DNA of 64,000 nt from Spongiibacter pelagi. GTDB taxonomy: Bacteria; Pseudomonadota; Gammaproteobacteria; Pseudomonadales; Spongiibacteraceae. Each line of letters starts with the position of its first letter. The first letter of the stretch is position 1. Of this stretch, positions 27,165 to 37,768 are shown one piece after another. The notes beneath the pieces were generated by a model. The model was not told the DNA's origin, did not search any database, and was given only the letters and a program-made list of their open reading frames with translations. The stretch is taken from the NCBI RefSeq assembly GCF_014705705.1, contig NZ_JACXLD010000003.1, positions 62,001 to 126,000 on the forward strand, given 5' to 3'. Made by a program: the position numbers and the translations under genes.

Positions 27165-28664
27165 GTGGCTACGGAACTTCCTGCGGAAGAGCAAGAACTT
27201 GAATTGATCTGGTGGCGGCAGCGGCCAGTTTGGATCATGTTGGCCTTGGGTTTTTCGGCGGGCGTTCCCTTATTGCTGATCTTCTCCAGTTTGTCTCTGT
27301 GGTTGCGGGAAGCCGGTGTCAGCAAGGCTGAGGTTACCTATTTTAGCTGGGCCGCACTGGGCTATTCCTTCAAATTTATCTGGGCGCCACTCGTTGATAA
27401 GTTGCCAATTCCGCTATTGAGCAAGTGGTTTGGCCGGCGGCGTAGCTGGTTGTTGCTTGCCCAGTTAGCGGTGGCCGGGGCGATTGCGCTGATGGCGCTA
27501 ACCGATCCTCAGCAGCATTTGCAGATGATGGCGATTGCGGCGGTGTTATTGGGTTTTTCTGCCGCCACGCAGGATATTGTGATTGATGCTTTTCGGATTG
27601 AATCTGCAAATCCCCGCTTGCAAGCCTTGCTCTCTTCAACGTATATCGCCGGTTACCGTATCGGCATGATCGCCGCCGGGGCCGGCGCGCTGTATCTAGC
27701 GCAAGGCTTTGGCAGCACCAGTGAGGTGTACAGTTATCTCGCTTGGCAAAAGACCTATTTGTGTATGGCGGGATTGATGGGCGTGGGTTTGCTGACCACG
27801 CTGTTGATCTCTGAGCCGGCCGAAAAAGGTGCCTCTCCCTATCCCTACCACGCCAATGAATATGTGAAATTCTTTTCGGCTTTCGTGGCTTCGGTTTCTG
27901 TTTTTGTCCTTGTCTTGGTGAATTGGCCGAGTTTAGGCGAGGGGCCGCTGGTGCATTTTTTAGCGGAATCGGCCGGGTTTTTGGCGGCGCTGGTTGTGGC
28001 TTTTCTCGTGTTTAGAGTCTCGGTGCGCATTGGTTTGGTTAATCGGCAGTTATTAGATGAAAGCTATGTTCAGCCGATTGTGGAATTTATTCAGCGTTAC
28101 CAAAAACTGGCCTTGTGGATCTTGCTGCTCATTGGCAGCTATCGCGTCTCGGATATTGTGATGGGGGTTATCGCCAACGTTTTTTATCAAGATATGGGCT
28201 ACAGCAAAGACCAAATCGCCAGTGTCACCAAAGTGTTTGGCGTGCTGATGACCATTGCCGGCAGTTTTGTTGGCGGCTTTATGACCCTGCGCTTTGGAGT
28301 GGTGCGGGTATTGATGATTGGCGCTATTTTAGTGGCGGCAACCAATCTGCTGTTTATGTGGCTGGCCTATCAAGAGGTCAGTGTGATGGCGCTCACCGTG
28401 GTCATTGCGGCGGATAATCTTAGCGCCGGTATTGCGGTTGCGGCCTTTGTGGCTTGGCTTTCGAGTTTGACCAATGTGTCATTTACCGCCACCCAATACG
28501 CGGTGTTTAGTTCGTTGATGACTCTGTTTCCGAAGGTTCTAGGTGGTTATTCCGGTACCTTGGTTGAGTTGATGGGCTATGGGCCGTTTTTCTTGTTTTC
28601 TGCGTTGATCGGTTTGCCTGTAGTGGTGTTGATTTGGCAGGTCCAGCGGAAGCTTGGTGAGTAG
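27165..28664 (+). CDS. ampG: AmpG family muropeptide MFS transporter
   Basis: 499 residues from GTG 27165. About 12-14 membrane helices are seen. LGFSAGVPLLLIFSSLSLWLREAGVSKAEVTYFSWAALGYSFKFIWAPLVDKLPIP is the AmpG signature, followed by GRRRSWLLLAQ and FSAATQDIVIDAFRIE. It imports anhydro-muropeptides for peptidoglycan recycling across the inner membrane. In many relatives it influences AmpR-controlled beta-lactamase; no ampC or ampR is in the window. The C-terminus lies 27 bases from the convergent alkyltransferase-like gene. Confidence 0.92.
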   Translation: MATELPAEEQELELIWWRQRPVWIMLALGFSAGVPLLLIFSSLSLWLREAGVSKAEVTYFSWAALGYSFKFIWAPLVDKLPIPLLSKWFGRRRSWLLLAQLAVAGAIALMALTDPQQHLQMMAIAAVLLGFSAATQDIVIDAFRIESANPRLQALLSSTYIAGYRIGMIAAGAGALYLAQGFGSTSEVYSYLAWQKTYLCMAGLMGVGLLTTLLISEPAEKGASPYPYHANEYVKFFSAFVASVSVFVLVLVNWPSLGEGPLVHFLAESAGFLAALVVAFLVFRVSVRIGLVNRQLLDESYVQPIVEFIQRYQKLALWILLLIGSYRVSDIVMGVIANVFYQDMGYSKDQIASVTKVFGVLMTIAGSFVGGFMTLRFGVVRVLMIGAILVAATNLLFMWLAYQEVSVMALTVVIAADNLSAGIAVAAFVAWLSSLTNVSFTATQYAVFSSLMTLFPKVLGGYSGTLVELMGYGPFFLFSALIGLPVVVLIWQVQRKLGE

Positions 28665-28690
28665 AAGCGCAAGCTGGGTGATAGCTAACC

Positions 28691-29023
28691 CTATTCAGGC
28701 CACTTGCAGAGCGACCAAAACAAACGACCACTTTCCTCGGCGCTGCCTTCTTCAATTAATTTTTCAAGTTGCCTTTGATAGCCGGGTGAATCTTTGGGAA
28801 AGCTGATTTTTCCCGCGCTATTGACCACGCGAAACCAAGGTAGTGATGTGTCTTTGGGGAGTTGGCTGAGGGTTCGGCCAACCCACCGAGCTCGACCGGG
28901 AAAACCAGCCAGTTCTGCAAGTCGGCCATAACTGCATAAGCGGCCGTGGGGAATGGCCTTGAGAGCGAGGTAAAGTCGGGCTTTTTCCTCGCTTGCTTCG
29001 GCGTTTTTTATCGGCGTGCTCAC
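28691..29023 (-). CDS. alkyltransferase-like (ATL) MGMT-family protein
   Basis: 110 residues with the MGMT DNA-binding domain: IPHGRLCSYGRLAELAGFPGRARWVGRTLSQLP. At the active site the alkyl-accepting Cys of PCHRV is replaced: residues 62-66 read PWFRV. That marks the alkyltransferase-like proteins, which bind O6-alkylguanine and flag it for nucleotide excision repair but cannot remove the alkyl group. Common bacterial versions have PWHRV; Phe in place of His is a variant. It overlaps the carbonic anhydrase stop by four bases. Confidence 0.88.
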   Translation of the reverse strand: MSTPIKNAEASEEKARLYLALKAIPHGRLCSYGRLAELAGFPGRARWVGRTLSQLPKDTSLPWFRVVNSAGKISFPKDSPGYQRQLEKLIEEGSAEESGRLFWSLCKWPE

Positions 29024-29667
29024 TCGTCGAGGTTGCGCATCCGTTCCCAGTAATCTTCGTAGAAGAAATCTACTTCACCGGTTTCCAGCGAGTATTCGGC
29101 GCCGACCACCATCAACTTGCCATCGCTGATAAGTTGCTCAAGTGTAGAAGAGCCGCTGCTCAGGTGTTCAACCGAGCTGCGCACATTGGCGCGTACGGCT
29201 TGATGAATCAGCTCGTGTGGATTGTCTTTGAGGTCGGTAGCCAGCAGGGTCTCTACCGCTGGACGTACGCGCTTCACAATCGAGTGCAGGTTTGAGGTCG
29301 GGATTTTGGAGTTGCCGGAGAGGGCGTCCACGGTAGCCTTTACTGCGCCGCAGTTACTATGACCGAGAACTACAACCAGCGGGGTGCCAAAGCTGAGAGC
29401 GGCGAATTCGACGCTGCCAATGCCTGATGGAGCCACAATATTGCCGGCGATGCGAATAACAAATAAATCGCCAAGGCCTTGATCGAAAACTAATTCCGCA
29501 GGTACGCGAGCGTCGGAGCAACCCAAGATAATGGCAAAGGGGCTCTGTTCTTCAACCAATGTGGGTTTTTTGTTGGGCAGAGTGGTGGTGGAATCGTCAT
29601 TCAATTTTTCAACAAAGCGGGCATTGCCTTCTTTGAGTCGCTGTAGGGCTTCTTTTGCGCTGATCAT
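29020..29667 (-). CDS. beta-class carbonic anhydrase
   Basis: 215 residues. Zinc ligands are Cys50 (in CSDAR), His103 and Cys106 (in GHSNCGAVKA), with the Asp52-Arg54 dyad. It has no signal peptide, so it is cytoplasmic. It interconverts CO2 and bicarbonate for carboxylation reactions and pH balance. It is upstream of, and overlaps, the ATL gene, an unexpected pairing that probably reflects only shared transcription. Divergent from fxsA. Confidence 0.93.
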   Translation of the reverse strand: MISAKEALQRLKEGNARFVEKLNDDSTTTLPNKKPTLVEEQSPFAIILGCSDARVPAELVFDQGLGDLFVIRIAGNIVAPSGIGSVEFAALSFGTPLVVVLGHSNCGAVKATVDALSGNSKIPTSNLHSIVKRVRPAVETLLATDLKDNPHELIHQAVRANVRSSVEHLSSGSSTLEQLISDGKLMVVGAEYSLETGEVDFFYEDYWERMRNLDE

Positions 29668-29819
29668 CTTGTTGTTTCCAGTGAGGGTCTATCGTTTTTT
29701 AATGGACGGATTGTAAACCATCTGCAATCACTAAGAAGCAGCCCAAGCTTGAAATTCGCGCTGCTGTCCTCATTATATTTATTACAAGCCAATTCTTTGT
29801 TTCCGGGGACCTACTGGTC

Positions 29820-30302
29820 ATGCGCTTTCTTTTTGTTCTGTTTGTCATCCTGCCGATTTTCGAAATGTGGCTGTTGATTGAAGTGGGCTCGCAAATTGGT
29901 TCGCTGGCGACCATTGGCGCGGTGTTGTTTACTGCCGTGCTGGGTGCGTCTCTACTGAAACGGCAGGGTTTGCATACCCTGACCCGAGCTCAACAGCGGC
30001 TGGATAGTGGCCAGATTCCTGCCAAGGAGATTCTCGAGGGCTTGATGTTAGCTGTCTCTGGCGCATTGCTGCTGACGCCGGGCTTTATCACTGATGCGAT
30101 TGGCTTTAGCTTGTTGGTTCCGGGCGTACGAACCTTATTGACCGCACAATTACTGCGCCAAGGGGTGTTGCGGGTACAGGGTGCCCAATTTGGTCAACAG
30201 GGCAGCCACTTTAGCTATCAGCGCTATGAGTCACGGGCTCAGGGCGACTCAGAAAGTGGTGAAAAAGTGACCATTGAGGGTGATTTTCGGCGCGAGGACT
30301 AA
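29820..30302 (+). CDS. fxsA: FxsA family membrane protein
   Basis: 160 residues. MRFLFVLFVILPIFEMWLLIEVGSQIGSLATIGAVLFTAVLGASLLKRQGL is the FxsA pattern, with further segments through residue ~110 including LLLTPGFITDAIGFSLL. The tail is polar. E. coli FxsA overexpression relieves F-plasmid exclusion of phage T7; its normal role is unknown. As in E. coli it lies just upstream of groES-groEL, so the synteny supports the name. Confidence 0.88.
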   Translation: MRFLFVLFVILPIFEMWLLIEVGSQIGSLATIGAVLFTAVLGASLLKRQGLHTLTRAQQRLDSGQIPAKEILEGLMLAVSGALLLTPGFITDAIGFSLLVPGVRTLLTAQLLRQGVLRVQGAQFGQQGSHFSYQRYESRAQGDSESGEKVTIEGDFRRED

Positions 30303-30339
30303 TACGTTCAAAATTTTCACAAATATTTTCATCCCTGCC

Positions 30340-30370
30340 CTTGAAAAGCCTTTTCTAACCCCCCACCTAT
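30340..30370 (+). promoter_or_regulatory. sigma-32-type heat-shock promoter of groESL
   Basis: CTTGAAA at 30340-30346 and CCCCACCTAT at 30361-30370, spaced 14 bases, match the RpoH consensus (CTTGAAA then CCCCATNTA). No CIRCE repeat is seen, so control by RpoH rather than HrcA is expected. Confidence 0.8.
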
Positions 30371-30378
30371 ACGAACAG

Positions 30379-30418
30379 CCCGGCAGCACTGGTTTTGAGC
30401 CCAGTGACAGTAGCCGGG
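30379..30418 (+). promoter_or_regulatory. two-tier stem-loop at the 5' end of the groESL leader
   Basis: CCCGGC (30379-30384) pairs with GCCGGG (30413-30418), and inside it CACTGG (30387-30392) pairs with CCAGTG (30401-30406). It would lie within a few bases of the predicted transcript start. It ends 72 bases before the groES ATG and is not followed by a T-run, so it is not a terminator. Confidence 0.55.
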
Positions 30419-30490
30419 AACGTCAACATTGAAAATCAATGGGGCGTGTCAATAACAATCTATTCATTGATTTAATGGAGATTAATCGAG

Positions 30491-30781
30491 ATGAAAATTC
30501 GTCCTTTGTACGACCGCGTTGTGGTTCGTCGCAATGAAGAAGAAAAAACTTCTGCCGGTGGTATCGTGTTGCCAGGTTCGGCTAAAGAGAAGCCAAACCA
30601 AGGCGAAGTGATCGCGGTGGGCGAGGGTAAGCTGCTGGAAAACGGTGAGCTGCGCCCAGTTGGCGTAAAAGTGGGTGAGACTGTGATTTTTGGCCAGTAC
30701 TCCGGCAACACTGTGAAAGTAGACGGCGAAGAACTGATTGTTCTGAACGAAACCGAAATTTTCGGCGTAGTTGAAGCTTAA
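30491..30781 (+). CDS. groES: co-chaperonin GroES
   Basis: 96 residues, the standard length. [40 protein letters not shown] contains the mobile loop ([14 protein letters not shown]) that contacts Gro[33 protein letters not shown] completes the fold. It forms the heptameric lid on GroEL in the cytoplasm. GGAG is 10-13 bases before the ATG. Forms an operon with groEL 49 bases downstream. Confidence 0.97.
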   Translation: MKIRPLYDRVVVRRNEEEKTSAGGIVLPGSAKEKPNQGEVIAVGEGKLLENGELRPVGVKVGETVIFGQYSGNTVKVDGEELIVLNETEIFGVVEA

Positions 30782-30818
30782 TTCCCCCTAATTTCTTTTG
30801 AATCAACGAATTACGTAA

Positions 30819-32477
<1,659 letters not shown>

Positions 32478-32498
32478 CCTGCCCGGCTCTCCTTTCTA

Positions 32499-32531
32499 AA
32501 AACCCGCGTCAGCAATGGCGCGGGTTTTTTT
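32499..32531 (+). terminator. Rho-independent terminator of groESL
   Basis: AAACCCGCG and CGCGGGTTT form a GC-rich stem around a ten-base loop, followed by a run of seven T. It begins 22 bases after the groEL stop. Confidence 0.9.
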
Positions 32532-32741
32532 ATGCCTGCTTGTGGGGGGAAGTAAAAATAACAAAACCACTTAGCCTTTGTTCGACGTATAAACTGTTAG
32601 AATTCAAAAACACGATTTTGGTCTTTTGGTAACTAGGCCTTAGTGCTCTCCTTGGGGGGGGCTTGCTCTGGTACTCGTGCTGGTAAAAAACCACCCGGCT
32701 TAATCATCGTGTGAAATATTAAAATAATAGTGGGTAAGTCT

Positions 32742-34802
32742 ATGTTCCGTTTATTTCTTGCCAGCCTTGTGCTGTTTGTTTTGTCGGCTTGTGGAGGCGG
32801 TTCCAGCTCCAGCAGTAGTCATAACAATCCGGTTGCTAATCTGGATGCCGATAATGATGGCGTTCAAAATCAGGCCGACCTTTGCGCCAAAACGCCGGGA
32901 AATGAAACGGCGGACGATGATGGCTGCGCACCAAGTCAGTTAAATGCCAGTTGTGGCGACAATGACAGTGAAATTCCGGCCAAGCGTCACTATCAGGTGT
33001 TGTTGGATTCTGAAAGCGGTGAACGCATTAGCTTTGAGCTGTTCGAGCCGGCGGTGTTGAAGTGCGGCGAAATCAAACAGGGCGCCCATCCGCTGATTCT
33101 TCACGGTCACGGTTTTGGCGGCAAGCGGGTTAGTGATACCGAGTCGGGCGATTATCAAAGTTCGGGCATTGCGGATTTAGTCGAAGCCGGTTACGCGGTG
33201 ATTTCTATAGATCAGCGCGGCTTTGGCGATAGCTCGGGCACGGTGCGGGTTATGGATCCGGATGTGGAAGGGCAGGATTTGCTACAGATTCTGGATTGGG
33301 CTGAGCAGCGACTGGATTATCTGGCTTGGCGCGATGAGCGTACCGGCCGGATCACGGCTCGTCCAATCTTTGCCGATAGTAACTCGCGCGGGGTAAACCT
33401 ATTGGTGGGCGCCATTGGCAGTAGTTACGGTGGTGGCTATCAGCTATTGATTCACGGCCTCGATACCCAGCAGCGGCTGGATGCCATTGTGCCGGATATT
33501 ACTTGGCACCACTTACCTTATAGCCTAAATCCCGGAGATGTTATTAAAGCGGATTGGGCGTTGTTACTGGTGGCGGGTGGTTCTGCTGGAAGTTATCAGC
33601 CGGGTTTGGAAAATCAGGATTCACCGCTAGCGCGGGGCCTTGATTCCTATATTGTCGAGGTGTTGACCCGCGGTTTGGCAATCAACGAGATTCCCCGAGA
33701 CGCCTTGGATTGGTTTGCCTATCACAGCCCAAGTTATTGGTGCGGTCTTAATAATCAGGCGACTATGCCCTACGCGGCGTTGGCGAGTGATGTGAATAAT
33801 AATCTCAGCTCGGCGATGAACCCGCCGTTTGGTATCTCTTATACCAATCAACCCGGTGTTGATATTTTGTTGACCCAGGGGATTCGCGACACCTTGTTTA
33901 ATTTTAATGAGGCCTGGTGGAATTATCAGTGTTTAAGCCAGCGTGCTGCCAGTACGGGGCATGAGGTGCGATTAATCAGCCACGAGAGCGGCCATATCAT
34001 CAGTAATTTTATTGGTGAAACCCCCGACCCCATTTACACCCAAGCACCCGGTGGAAATTTTGCTTGCGGGGCGCTCTCGGTGCGTGCGGCGACCTTGGCG
34101 TGGTTTAACGAAAAATTGCGTGGCGGCCCTGCGGTGGCGGCGCTGCAGGATGACCGCATTTGTATGTCTTTGGTGGATGATGATGCGGTTTGGATTCCTC
34201 GCGAGCAATTTAAGGCGCGACTTGCAGATGATGCGAATAACGACGCGTTCTATCAGTCTGCCGATTGGACGCTGGAAAATATTGCCAACGGTGCTGAGGC
34301 GCAAACTCTGCATCTTGCAGGTCAGGCCGCAGTTGTGCAGCCGGTACTCACCGTGACAGATAGTCGTGGGCTTGTTATTGCGGGTATTCCGCAGTTGGAT
34401 TTGACGGTGACCACGCCACAAATGATTAATGATCTGGTGTGTGCCGAGGCGGTTGTACCTACGATTCGTACCGGCTGCGACAGCATCTTATTTGCCGGAA
34501 TCGCGATTTCGCGAGCCGGCGGTGACTGGGAACTGCTTGATGACCAAATTACGCCGGTGCGCGGTTTGGGCGAGCATCTGGATTTTGATTTGGTCGGCAT
34601 AGCTGAGCGCTTGGCCGAAGGGGATCGTCTCGGTGTTTGGCTGAGCGGTTATCACCCTCAGTATATTGAATCGTTCTCTCGCGACGTGACCATCCCCGTG
34701 GTGAATGTGCAGGGTCGTGTGCGCCTGCCGTTGTTTATGCTTGGGGCTGACGGCCAGCCTGATTTTTCAGGCGGTGTTGCCGGGGCAATCAGTACGGAGT
34801 AA
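32742..34802 (+). CDS. large secreted lipoprotein with alpha/beta-hydrolase (CocE/S15-like) domain
   Basis: 686 residues from ATG 32742; a GTG four codons earlier is in frame. The leader MFRLFLASLVLFVLSAC gives lipid-anchored Cys17, then a GGGSSSSSS linker. A thrombospondin type-3-like calcium loop (DADNDGVQNQADLC) lies at 35-48. The hydrolase domain follows: HGHGFGGKR near 121-129, SIDQRGFGDSSG, and the nucleophile elbow GSSYGG with Ser228; SHESGH near 410 may supply the His. The last ~200 residues look like a beta-sandwich, as in X-prolyl dipeptidyl aminopeptidases and cocaine esterase. The substrate (peptide or ester) is unknown. Monocistronic after the groEL terminator. Confidence 0.7.
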   Translation: MFRLFLASLVLFVLSACGGGSSSSSSHNNPVANLDADNDGVQNQADLCAKTPGNETADDDGCAPSQLNASCGDNDSEIPAKRHYQVLLDSESGERISFELFEPAVLKCGEIKQGAHPLILHGHGFGGKRVSDTESGDYQSSGIADLVEAGYAVISIDQRGFGDSSGTVRVMDPDVEGQDLLQILDWAEQRLDYLAWRDERTGRITARPIFADSNSRGVNLLVGAIGSSYGGGYQLLIHGLDTQQRLDAIVPDITWHHLPYSLNPGDVIKADWALLLVAGGSAGSYQPGLENQDSPLARGLDSYIVEVLTRGLAINEIPRDALDWFAYHSPSYWCGLNNQATMPYAALASDVNNNLSSAMNPPFGISYTNQPGVDILLTQGIRDTLFNFNEAWWNYQCLSQRAASTGHEVRLISHESGHIISNFIGETPDPIYTQAPGGNFACGALSVRAATLAWFNEKLRGGPAVAALQDDRICMSLVDDDAVWIPREQFKARLADDANNDAFYQSADWTLENIANGAEAQTLHLAGQAAVVQPVLTVTDSRGLVIAGIPQLDLTVTTPQMINDLVCAEAVVPTIRTGCDSILFAGIAISRAGGDWELLDDQITPVRGLGEHLDFDLVGIAERLAEGDRLGVWLSGYHPQYIESFSRDVTIPVVNVQGRVRLPLFMLGADGQPDFSGGVAGAISTE

Positions 34803-34898
34803 TCGCTGCGGGCCCTCTGGGTTTTGCCGGGCGGCCCGTCTATACTGCGCCGGTGTTGTTGAAATTCGACAACGCCGGATGGAATCACTAATCACGCG

Positions 34899-35648
34899 GT
34901 GTGCGCCTTGCAGTTATCTTCAATAGTCCCTTGGGGACGTTCTCTGGCCGAGTACAAGGCGATGTTCGATTTGAGCATCACTGATCTTGAGCGTCGCATT
35001 CTTGGCTGCGGTGATGGCCCAGCCAGCTTCAATGCCGAACTCACCGGGCAGGGTGGCGAGGTGGTTTCCGTTGACCCTATCTATCAATTCACGCGGCAAG
35101 AAATTCATTCCCGAATTCAGCGGGTGTATCCCGGTGTTGTTGCTGAGCTGGCGCGTAATGCCGAGCAATATCACTGGAGCAGTTTTCGCGATCCCGGTCA
35201 TGTCGGTTCGGTGCGGATGTCGGCGATGAATCGTTTTCTCTCGGATTACGATTCCGGCTTGAAAGACGGGCGTTATATTGAGGCTAGTTTGCCTGAGCTG
35301 CCCATGTTCGATAATGAATTTGAACTGGCGGTGGTATCGCATTTATTGTTTTTGTACAGCGAGCAGATTGATGCCATTCAGCATCTCAATTCGCTTAAAG
35401 AACTGTGCCGTGTTGCGGGTGAGGTGCGGGTGTTTCCCTTGGTTGATCTAAAAGGGAAGCTATCGAGCCATCTGCGACCGGTGATGGAAGAATTGTATGC
35501 TCAGGGTTATCACGTTGAGCGGGTTAAAGTGCCGTATCGCTTTCAGAAGGGCGCGGATGAAATGCTGCGGGTTGTGAGTAAAAAACGGCCATCGCGTAAA
35601 TCCCATGGGTCTGAATCCCTTGAGCCTGAATCTAAGGCTGATGCATGA
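34899..35648 (+). CDS. SAM-dependent methyltransferase-like protein
   Basis: 249 residues from GTG 34899. The SAM-binding motif I reads ILGCGDGPASFNAELTGQGGEVVSVDPIY, in which Asp of VDP would bind ribose. LPMFDNEFELAVVSHLLFLYSEQ fits motifs III-IV, and LKELCRVAGEVRVFPLVDL resembles motifs V-VI. This is a class I methyltransferase fold of a type often left as hypothetical in marine gammaproteobacteria. The substrate is unknown. The stop overlaps the mutarotase start (ATGA), implying translational coupling. Confidence 0.72.
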   Translation: MCALQLSSIVPWGRSLAEYKAMFDLSITDLERRILGCGDGPASFNAELTGQGGEVVSVDPIYQFTRQEIHSRIQRVYPGVVAELARNAEQYHWSSFRDPGHVGSVRMSAMNRFLSDYDSGLKDGRYIEASLPELPMFDNEFELAVVSHLLFLYSEQIDAIQHLNSLKELCRVAGEVRVFPLVDLKGKLSSHLRPVMEELYAQGYHVERVKVPYRFQKGADEMLRVVSKKRPSRKSHGSESLEPESKADA

Positions 35649-36571
35649 CGGAAGCGATTATTGGCCTTTCTGCCTCTGAGCAGCAGTTAGTCGCTGCTGC
35701 CGGCGATGTTTGTACGGCCAGCGATACCAATACCTTATTCGGTGCTAATTCTGACTTGCCCATGTTGCTGGTGGAGTCGGCGCACTGCCGTGCGGTGATT
35801 AGTCTTTATGGTGCGCAATTGCTGTCGTTCGCGCCGGCTGGCCAGCGTGATTTTCTTTGGTTAAGTCCGCTTGAGCGCTTTCAGCCGGGGCAGGCTATTC
35901 GCGGTGGAATTCCTGTTTGCGCGCCTTGGTTTGGCGTAAATCGGCGCGAAAATAGTCTGCCTAAGCACGGTTTTTTGCGTAACCGACGCTGGATATTGCA
36001 GTCATTTAACGCAGCGGATGAGCAGGTGGAGCTCTCATTAGCTTATCAATCCACAGAAGAGGATCTCTCGCTCTTCGCTTGGCCAATTCGAGCTGAGTTG
36101 CGAATAATCTTGGGGCGTGAGTTAGAACAAGTCTTGTCGATCAGCAATCTCGGTGAGTCGGCGATGCCGCTAAGTTTCGCACTTCATAGTTACTTGAGCG
36201 TGAGCGATGTGGGCGAAGCTAAAGTGTGCGGCCTAGATCAGCAAATGTATTTGGATAATTGTCAGGGCTTGTCGGCCTTTGTTCAGTCTGGAGAGGTAAG
36301 CTTTCCCGGTGAGGTTGATCGGGTGTATGAGTCTCAGCAGAGCGCTCAGCAGCTTGTTGATGGCCAGCGTACTCTGAGTATCAGCGGAGTGGATTGCGAG
36401 ACGGTTATTGTTTGGAATCCCGGTGCGGAGCTGGCCCAGCAAATGGCTGACGTGGGGGCTTATCACAAAGACTACGTGTGTGTGGAGCGCGGCCGTGCTT
36501 TTGCGGATGAAGTTATTCTTGGCGCAGGTGAGCGGCATGAGGCGGTTATGCGCCTCGCGTCCGTCGATTAA
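35645..36571 (+). CDS. D-hexose-6-phosphate mutarotase (YeaD-like aldose epimerase)
   Basis: 308 residues of galactose-mutarotase-like beta sandwich. LYGAQLLSFAPAGQRDFLWLSP, IRGGIPVCAPWFGVNRRENSLPKHGFLRNRRW and the C-terminal CVERGRAF contain the active-site His and Glu regions of the YeaD/YMR099c group. It equilibrates anomers of hexose 6-phosphates in the cytoplasm. Coupled to the upstream methyltransferase-like gene. Confidence 0.88.
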   Translation: MTEAIIGLSASEQQLVAAAGDVCTASDTNTLFGANSDLPMLLVESAHCRAVISLYGAQLLSFAPAGQRDFLWLSPLERFQPGQAIRGGIPVCAPWFGVNRRENSLPKHGFLRNRRWILQSFNAADEQVELSLAYQSTEEDLSLFAWPIRAELRIILGRELEQVLSISNLGESAMPLSFALHSYLSVSDVGEAKVCGLDQQMYLDNCQGLSAFVQSGEVSFPGEVDRVYESQQSAQQLVDGQRTLSISGVDCETVIVWNPGAELAQQMADVGAYHKDYVCVERGRAFADEVILGAGERHEAVMRLASVD

Positions 36572-36590
36572 CTCTCAATAGGAGGCTGTT

Positions 36591-37013
36591 GTGCTGCTTG
36601 TGTTTGCCGTCAATTCATTGGTTTGTCTGGCGGTTGTTCTTATACACCACGAAATGTTGATCGTATTGCAGCGTCGAGCGCCCCATTTGCGTTCGCCTCG
36701 CCACCGCGTGCTGTTTGCCCTAGTGGGAACCCTGCTGGCACATGTGGCAGAAATCTGGGTATTTGGCTTGGTGTATTACACCTGCCACTACTCCACTGGG
36801 CTTGGTGGTCTGGCCGGCAATTTTGACGGCAGCTTGTTAGATTCTGTGTATTTCTCATTTTCCGCCTACACTACATTGGGGTTTGGCGATATTTATCCCA
36901 GTGGCAACTTGCGCTTTTTAAGTGGGCTCGAGGCCTTGTTGGGTTTGGTGCTTATTGCTTGGACGGCATCCTTCCTCTATATCGAAATGCGCCAAAACTG
37001 GGATAAGTCCTAA
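36591..37013 (+). CDS. two-helix potassium-channel-like protein
   Basis: 140 residues from GTG 36591 with a perfect AGGAGG upstream. A hydrophobic N-terminal segment (~1-20), a second near 45-65, a pore loop FSAYTTLGFGDIYPSG (residues ~92-107) and a final helix. The filter TLGFGD differs from TVGYGD of typical K+ channels but is common in bacterial two-helix ion channels (Pfam Ion_trans_2). It has no RCK domain. Likely a tetramer in the inner membrane. Confidence 0.8.
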   Translation: MLLVFAVNSLVCLAVVLIHHEMLIVLQRRAPHLRSPRHRVLFALVGTLLAHVAEIWVFGLVYYTCHYSTGLGGLAGNFDGSLLDSVYFSFSAYTTLGFGDIYPSGNLRFLSGLEALLGLVLIAWTASFLYIEMRQNWDKS

Positions 37014-37139
37014 GCGGTTCAGGTTCATTCAGTTTCGGTTAAGCCCCGCTACGTAGAATGGCGCCATGCTTCGGGAAAAACGGATTGCAATACTACTTCG
37101 TATAACCTGATGCGGTGCAAATTAGATTGGAGAAAAACC

Positions 37140-37679
37140 ATGCAATACAAACTTATTCTAGCCGTGTTAGTGACTGGTTTTTTAGCGGCGTGTAGCAGTA
37201 CCTCGGTTTATCAGCCCGCCGAAAAACGCGGTGCTTACGGTTATACAGAAACGCAATTAGGTGCTGATCGCTACCGGGTCACCTTCACGGGCAACTCAGT
37301 GACTGATAAAGAAACCGTTAATGATTATGCGATGTTGCGGGCCGCAGAATTAACTCTGCAAAACGGCTACGAGTGGTTCCAAATGGTGAATCGCGATACC
37401 GAATCTAAAAGCCGTAGCAGCACCAATATTTCTGGTATGTATGATTACGGCGGTGGTACAGCGGTTTATCAGCGCTGTGGTTTGGTTAGCTGCAATACCT
37501 ACGTGACCCAAGTGCCTTCTCGTATCGATGGCGGCGTGGCAACCACCACTACGCGCACTTCTTACCAGTCATCGCTTGAGGTCAAAATGGGTAAGGGCCA
37601 AATGCCAGAAAGCGCCGAAGCCTACAATGCTCAAGAACTGGCTTCGACTCTGCGCCGCTGGATGAATAACGCGAAGTAA
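37140..37679 (+). CDS. CC0125/CC1285-type lipoprotein
   Basis: 179 residues from ATG 37140. Leader MQYKLILAVLVTGFLAAC gives Cys18 and then SST, which predicts outer-membrane sorting. YGYTETQLGADRYRVTFTGNSVTDKETVNDYAMLRAAELTLQNGYEWFQMV is the family core. Function is unknown in this group. An intrinsic terminator follows 18 bases after the stop, so it is transcribed alone. Confidence 0.78.
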   Translation: MQYKLILAVLVTGFLAACSSTSVYQPAEKRGAYGYTETQLGADRYRVTFTGNSVTDKETVNDYAMLRAAELTLQNGYEWFQMVNRDTESKSRSSTNISGMYDYGGGTAVYQRCGLVSCNTYVTQVPSRIDGGVATTTTRTSYQSSLEVKMGKGQMPESAEAYNAQELASTLRRWMNNAK

Positions 37680-37697
37680 ATTTCACGCTGTGAGCCA

Positions 37698-37723
37698 AGC
37701 CGGGCAATTGCCCGGCTTTTTTT
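37698..37723 (+). terminator. Rho-independent terminator of the CC0125-type lipoprotein gene
   Basis: AGCCGGGC (37698-37705) and GCCCGGCT (37710-37717) form an 8-bp stem with an AATT loop, followed by a T-run. Confidence 0.93.
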
Positions 37724-37768
37724 ATTGCGGCATGATGGTTTGTAACAGTAAAAGTCAGGAGTTTATGG

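Noticed and set aside
30303-30490. CIRCE element before groES
   Set aside because: No TTAGCACTC-N9-GAGTGCTAA-type repeat found; a sigma-32-type promoter is present instead.
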